Assembly (NCBI GenBank): GCA_964568355.1
Contig: CAZMRK010000072.1
Span: 1 to 8,030 of the forward strand
Direction: 5' to 3'
From: JAJPJX01 sp964568355
Lineage (GTDB): Bacteria > Acidobacteriota > Terriglobia > Bryobacterales > Bryobacteraceae
DNA length: 8,030 nucleotides
Each line of letters opens with the position of its first letter. Within the stretch, counting starts at the first letter, position 1. A program made the position numbers and the translations under genes. This document shows positions 4,650 through 8,030 of this stretch, piece by piece. A model generated the notes under the pieces. It made no database searches and was not told the DNA's origin. It saw nothing but the letters and a program-made list of their open reading frames with translations.

Positions 4650-7112
4650 TTGGCGATCTTCCATCGGATGGAAGCCTATGCGCGCGACTTGCGGCACGCG
4701 GCTCGCACGTTTCGCCGCTTTCCGGCGTTCTCCGCGGTCGTGGTGCTGACGCTCGCCATCGGCATCGGCGCCAATACGGCAGTCTTCTGCGCCCTGGACC
4801 GCCTGCTGCTCCAGCGCCTGCCCTATCCGGCGCCCGAACGCCTGGTGGCCCTCCACGAGACCCAATCCGGCAAAGGCTTCCGTCCGATCTCTCTCGCCAA
4901 CCTGCTCGATTGGCAGGCGCAGTGCGCCTCCTTTGAAAGCATGGGCGGTTTCATGACGCGTACGTTCGGATTGCGCGGCGGCTCCGGTGACCCGGCAATG
5001 CCGGTGGAGGTGATCGAGACCGGCATGGTGACCTCCAGCCTGTTGCGCACGCTCGGTCGCGCCCCCCTCCTGGGCCGTTTCTTCGATGAGCAGGAAGAAC
5101 TGCGGCGCGCTCCGGTAATCCTGATTACCGAGCAACTCTGGCAGCAGCAGTTTCATCGCGCGCCCGCGATCATCGGCCGCACCGTCTCGCTCAACGAAGA
5201 GCCCTACACCATCATCGGCGTCCTGCCGGCCGGCCTTCCCTTCCCCGCCCCGGAGACGGAAGTCGATGCATACATCCCTATCAACCATAGCGACTATGGC
5301 GGCCGCGGTGTGCGCCCCTTGCAAGCCGTCGCCCGCCTGCGGCCGGGTGTCAGCCTGGAAGCCGCCCGCTCGGAATTGCGCGCGGTCGGCCGGCGCCTCG
5401 CCGAGGCGTTCCCCGAGGACAACCCGCGCGGCGGCGCCGATCTGGAAAGCCTGGATCAGGCATGGAAGGGCAGCATCCGCCGGCCGCTGCTATTGCTGAC
5501 TCTCGCCGCGCTGCTGCTGCTGGCGATTGTCTGTACCAATGTGGTCAATCTGATGCTGGCCCGCGCGCTCAGCCGCGGCCGTGAGATGGCGGTACGGGTG
5601 GCACTGGGAGCGCACTTCGCCGACTTGGTGCGCCAGACCGCCGCCGAAGCGCTGGTGGTGAGCGCCGCCGGCGCCCTGCTCGGCCTGGCGTTGGCCCTCG
5701 GGATTCTGCGGCTGCTTCCGCTCGTGCTCTCGCTGGCTGGGGCGGCTCCTGCTTCCGCCGCCGCGCTGACCCTTCATCTGCCGGCGCTGCTGTTCGCCTC
5801 GGCGCTTTGTCTGCTGGTCACCCTGCTTTGCGGCTTGGCTCCGGCCCTGTTTGCGCGTGGCCACGCGCCGAACATGGCGATCCAGGACGGCGCTTCGGGC
5901 CAGTCGCGCCGCGGCGGCTGGCGATGGCGTACCCGGCAGAGCCTGGTCATCGCCCAGGTCGCCCTGAGCCTGGTGCTGTTGTTTAGCGCGGGCCTGTTTC
6001 TGCGCGTCTTCCTCCGCCTGGTCACCCGGCATCCTGGTTTCGAGGTTTCGCAGGTCTACTATTTCGGCTTCGGCCTTCCCGACGCGCGCTACAGCGAGCG
6101 CCAGATGGTTGAGTTTCATCGTGTACTGAGCGAGCGGTTGCGGGCCATCCCCGGTGTCGAGGCCGCGGGCGCTGCCTGGCGCCTGCCCCTCAATGGCCGC
6201 AATCTCACCACCGCATTTCAATTCGAAGGAGCCGGACTGCCCGTGACGGAATGGCCTTGGCTTGCCGTAAACACGGTCGATCCGGCCTACTTCCCCGCCC
6301 TGCGCATTCCGCTGCTCGAAGGGCGTCTGTTTTCCTGGCAGACCGATCGCGTGGGGCGGCCCCGCGCCGTGGTCGTCAATCGAACTTTCGCGCGGATGTT
6401 CGGACGCGAGAAGCCGGTCCTCGGACGGCGGGTGCAACTGCGCTGGTCGAGCGAGCTGAACTCCAGAACCGAGCTCTGGCAAATCGTCGGCGTGGTCGGC
6501 GATACCTATCAGAAAAGCCTGGATGGCGTCATTCGCCCCCAGGTTTATATCCCGGTCAGCCAGATTGGCCTCGACGGAGGCTCCTATCTGGTGCGGACGG
6601 CGCGTACCGATGCCGGCCTGGAGCCGGCGCTCGCCGCCGCGGTTCGCTCAGTCGATCCGAACCTGGAGCGCGTCCGTTTGCGCACGCTCGCGCATTGGGT
6701 CCACGCGAGCCTCGGCGACCGCCGCCTGCCGGCTCTGCTGACCGCGCTGTTTGCGGGTGTCGGCCTCCTGCTGACCACTCTGGGCCTCTACGGAATCGTG
6801 ACCTTCGAAATCGGCCAGCGGCGCAGGGAGGTCGCCGTAAGGGTGGCTCTGGGAGCCTCGCGCTCCCAAGTGATCACTTTGGTTCTGCGGCACGGATTTG
6901 CTCTGACTGGAGCCGGAGCCACGCTGGGCCTCGCCGGGTTTCTGGCCGGCAGCCGTGTGCTCGAAAGCCAGCTTTACGAGATCCGCCCCCAGGATCCGTT
7001 CACCGCCGCGGTCGTGCTGGCAACCTTGTTCCTGTTCGCCGCGCTCGCCTGCCTGCTGCCGGCGCGTTCCGCCCTGCGCCTGAATCCTATGTCGATTCTT
7101 CGCGAGCTCTAA
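4650..7112 (+). CDS. ADOP-family ABC transporter permease (MacB/FtsX duplicated)
   Basis: An 820-residue membrane protein with the MacB-type permease unit duplicated, the layout of the acidobacterial duplicated orphan permease family. The first half has a membrane helix at about 28-48 with the hallmark TLAIGIGANTAVF, a MacB-like periplasmic domain (about 55-275), then FtsX helices near 279-301, 333-361 and 380-401. The second half has a helix at 432-452, a second periplasmic domain (about 465-690), and helices near 695-716, 748-768 and 787-804. The FtsX loop occurs twice, RGREMAVRVALGA at 309-321 and RRREVAVRVALGA at 724-736, confirming the duplication. The C-terminus LPARSALRLNPMSILREL is typical. 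MacB relatives work with an ATPase as mechanotransmission machines rather than classical channels; no ATPase gene is adjacent, as the 'orphan' name implies. The substrate is unknown. The start is TTG at 4650, supported by its ribosome site; ATG 4668 would remove six residues. Confidence 0.93.
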   Translation: MAIFHRMEAYARDLRHAARTFRRFPAFSAVVVLTLAIGIGANTAVFCALDRLLLQRLPYPAPERLVALHETQSGKGFRPISLANLLDWQAQCASFESMGGFMTRTFGLRGGSGDPAMPVEVIETGMVTSSLLRTLGRAPLLGRFFDEQEELRRAPVILITEQLWQQQFHRAPAIIGRTVSLNEEPYTIIGVLPAGLPFPAPETEVDAYIPINHSDYGGRGVRPLQAVARLRPGVSLEAARSELRAVGRRLAEAFPEDNPRGGADLESLDQAWKGSIRRPLLLLTLAALLLLAIVCTNVVNLMLARALSRGREMAVRVALGAHFADLVRQTAAEALVVSAAGALLGLALALGILRLLPLVLSLAGAAPASAAALTLHLPALLFASALCLLVTLLCGLAPALFARGHAPNMAIQDGASGQSRRGGWRWRTRQSLVIAQVALSLVLLFSAGLFLRVFLRLVTRHPGFEVSQVYYFGFGLPDARYSERQMVEFHRVLSERLRAIPGVEAAGAAWRLPLNGRNLTTAFQFEGAGLPVTEWPWLAVNTVDPAYFPALRIPLLEGRLFSWQTDRVGRPRAVVVNRTFARMFGREKPVLGRRVQLRWSSELNSRTELWQIVGVVGDTYQKSLDGVIRPQVYIPVSQIGLDGGSYLVRTARTDAGLEPALAAAVRSVDPNLERVRLRTLAHWVHASLGDRRLPALLTALFAGVGLLLTTLGLYGIVTFEIGQRRREVAVRVALGASRSQVITLVLRHGFALTGAGATLGLAGFLAGSRVLESQLYEIRPQDPFTAAVVLATLFLFAALACLLPARSALRLNPMSILREL

Positions 7113-7339
7113 GCCGGAAGGGATCGGAGCTGCGGTTACCATGCCTTTTTCGATATCTTGCTAGACTCCTTGAAAGCCAAAACTTGATGCAAATGAGTCA
7201 AGCATTCTCCGGCAACAAAAGCTTTCGTGGCGCCAGTAATACCGTGTTACAAAGTGGGGTAGGCTTCAGCCTGCGCGCCGGTTTCAACCGGCGCACGTTT
7301 ACCCGCCGAAGCCGCCCCGCAAGGCTCTCGAGTGCCAGC
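7113..7339. other. Convergent intergenic region between permease and TonB receptor genes
   Basis: This 227-base gap holds no gene I can support. It carries a short hairpin at 7183-7202 (CTTGA/TCAAG arms, ten-base loop), a weak one at 7236-7250, and the tandem-hairpin element at 7259-7294. Transcription from both sides should stop here, but no hairpin followed by a clear T-run is visible for either strand. Confidence 0.5.
7259..7294. repeat. Tandem-hairpin repeat element, copy 2
   Basis: Hairpin 1 (7259-7274) reads GTAGGCTTCAGCCTGC, with arms around a TTCA apex and a T-G wobble in the same place as copy 1. It is followed with no gap by hairpin 2 (7275-7294), whose perfect nine-base arms GCGCCGGTT and AACCGGCGC flank TC, again giving a TTCA apex. 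It lies 146 bases past the permease stop and 45 bases past the TonB receptor stop. It may act as a two-way transcription or decay barrier, or be a REP-like dispersed element. Confidence 0.6.
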
Positions 7340-8030
7340 CTAGAATCGGTAGCGCAGATTCACATACGCGTTGCGGCCCTCTTCCGGGTAGCCCTCGATC
7401 CGGAAATAGTTCCGGTCGGCAAGATTGCGGAGGCCCGCTTCCAGGCTGAGACCCTTTGCCAGTTGCGCGGTTGCTCCCACATCCAGCGTGACGAAGGACG
7501 CCAGGCTGTAGTAGTGCGAGCCTTCGTTCTGGCTCCAGCGCCTGCCTTCATAGCGCAGCGCTCCCATCAGCGTGAAGCGGTTTCTCCACAGATAGGTGAG
7601 CGAAGAAAACACCTTGTGCCGCGGCGTATCCGTCAGCCGCACCGGCGGCGTGGCCGTGCTCTTTCGGTTCAGGTACGTATAGTTGCCCGTGAAACTGAAA
7701 TTGCGGGGCAGCGTGCTGCGAACCGAAAACTCGGCGCCTTGAAAGATCGCGTCGCCCAGGTTTTGCAGTTGAAACAGGTTGGGCTGCAAATAGAATGGCA
7801 GCGTCAGGCCGGAGACGTTGCTGCGAAACAGGTCCGCTTCCAGCACGGTTCGCACCCCCAGCAGGCGGGTGTATCCCACTTCGTAGTTGTCCGATTTCTC
7901 CGGCTGCAGGAAAGGATTGGGAATGGCCTGCCCCATGCGGTAGGAATAACGATCTTTGATGGTGGGCAGCCGCCGCTTGCGGGCAAAGGTGACGTGCAGC
8001 CTGGTCGATTGGTCCGGCGCGTAGAACAGC
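7340..8030 (-). CDS. TonB-dependent outer-membrane receptor, C-terminal barrel (5' end missing)
   Basis: The frame is open from the right edge (first full codon at 8029-8027) to TAG at 7340-7342, giving 229 residues of the C-terminus. An internal ATG at 7936 is not the start, because conserved receptor sequence precedes it. Visible features are alternating-residue beta strands throughout; a FARKRRLPTIKDRYSYR stretch at 15-31 leading to IPNPFLQPEKSDNYEVGY at 36-53, the well-known 'NP.L.PE....E.GY' signature of TonB-dependent receptors; a late GLRNLADRNYF strand-turn near 202-212; and a last strand ending in the aromatic Phe (YRF) that outer-membrane barrels use for BAM assembly. The plug, TonB box and signal peptide are outside the window. 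Family members import iron chelates, cobalamin, sugars or other ligands; the part seen here does not show which. It is convergent with the permease gene. Confidence 0.9.
   Translation of the reverse strand, partial: LFYAPDQSTRLHVTFARKRRLPTIKDRYSYRMGQAIPNPFLQPEKSDNYEVGYTRLLGVRTVLEADLFRSNVSGLTLPFYLQPNLFQLQNLGDAIFQGAEFSVRSTLPRNFSFTGNYTYLNRKSTATPPVRLTDTPRHKVFSSLTYLWRNRFTLMGALRYEGRRWSQNEGSHYYSLASFVTLDVGATAQLAKGLSLEAGLRNLADRNYFRIEGYPEEGRNAYVNLRYRF

Noticed and set aside
4563..5324. N-terminal extension of the amidohydrolase by 254 residues
   Set aside because: It is the antisense of the permease gene, has low-complexity Gln/Arg/Ala-rich content, and the conserved family N-terminus begins at the ATG at 4562.
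5490..6482. 330-codon minus-strand open frame
   Set aside because: It lies wholly antisense to the well-supported permease; its Gln/Arg/Gly-rich translation has no recognisable domain and reflects high GC.
6648..7142. 164-codon minus-strand open frame
   Set aside because: It is antisense to the second FtsX unit of the permease and rich in Gln/Gly/Arg, as expected for a GC-rich shadow.
7275..7294. Strong hairpin as a simple rho-independent terminator
   Set aside because: The stem is strong, but only three T's follow, after ACG, on the plus strand, and none directly on the minus strand; the shared element structure explains it better.

Overview
The window is GC-rich and looks like a chromosomal segment of an acidobacterium, probably near Solibacter/Bryobacter. 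The support is the gene content: an ABC-type permease with the duplicated MacB/FtsX layout of the acidobacterial 'duplicated orphan permease' (ADOP) family, a transmembrane Ser/Thr kinase ending in a TPR region, a secreted PEGA-domain protein, and a TonB-dependent receptor. This placement comes from recognising families by eye; no database search was run.

Layout, left to right. (1) Bases 1-1003, plus strand: the C-terminal three quarters or so of a neutral/alkaline ceramidase-family hydrolase, cut by the left edge. (2) Bases 1051-3331, minus strand: a probable two-gene operon, with an exported PEGA-domain protein first and a membrane Ser/Thr kinase 16 bases behind it; the kinase ends convergently with the ceramidase gene. 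(3) Bases 3332-3728: a 397-base gap holding candidate promoters for the operon, a 13-base direct repeat and a tandem-hairpin element. (4) Bases 3729-4562, minus strand: a TIM-barrel amidohydrolase. (5) Bases 4563-4649: a compact divergent promoter region. (6) Bases 4650-7112, plus strand: the ADOP permease. (7) Bases 7113-7339: a gap with a second copy of the tandem-hairpin element. (8) Bases 7340-8030, minus strand: the C-terminal beta-barrel of a TonB-dependent receptor, cut by the right edge.

How the genes work together: only the PEGA protein and the kinase look functionally linked. A cytoplasmic kinase domain is joined through one membrane helix to a TPR region on the other side of the membrane, and the neighbouring gene makes an exported protein with a PEGA fold. 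The hydrolase and permease share only a divergent promoter region. The ceramidase-like enzyme and the TonB receptor are unconnected fragments at the edges.

I see no phage, CRISPR, RNA gene, complete insertion sequence or clear new multi-gene system. The most noteworthy non-coding signal is a pair of tandem-hairpin repeats, near 3636-3663 and 7259-7294, whose first hairpin keeps its shape through compensating base changes.
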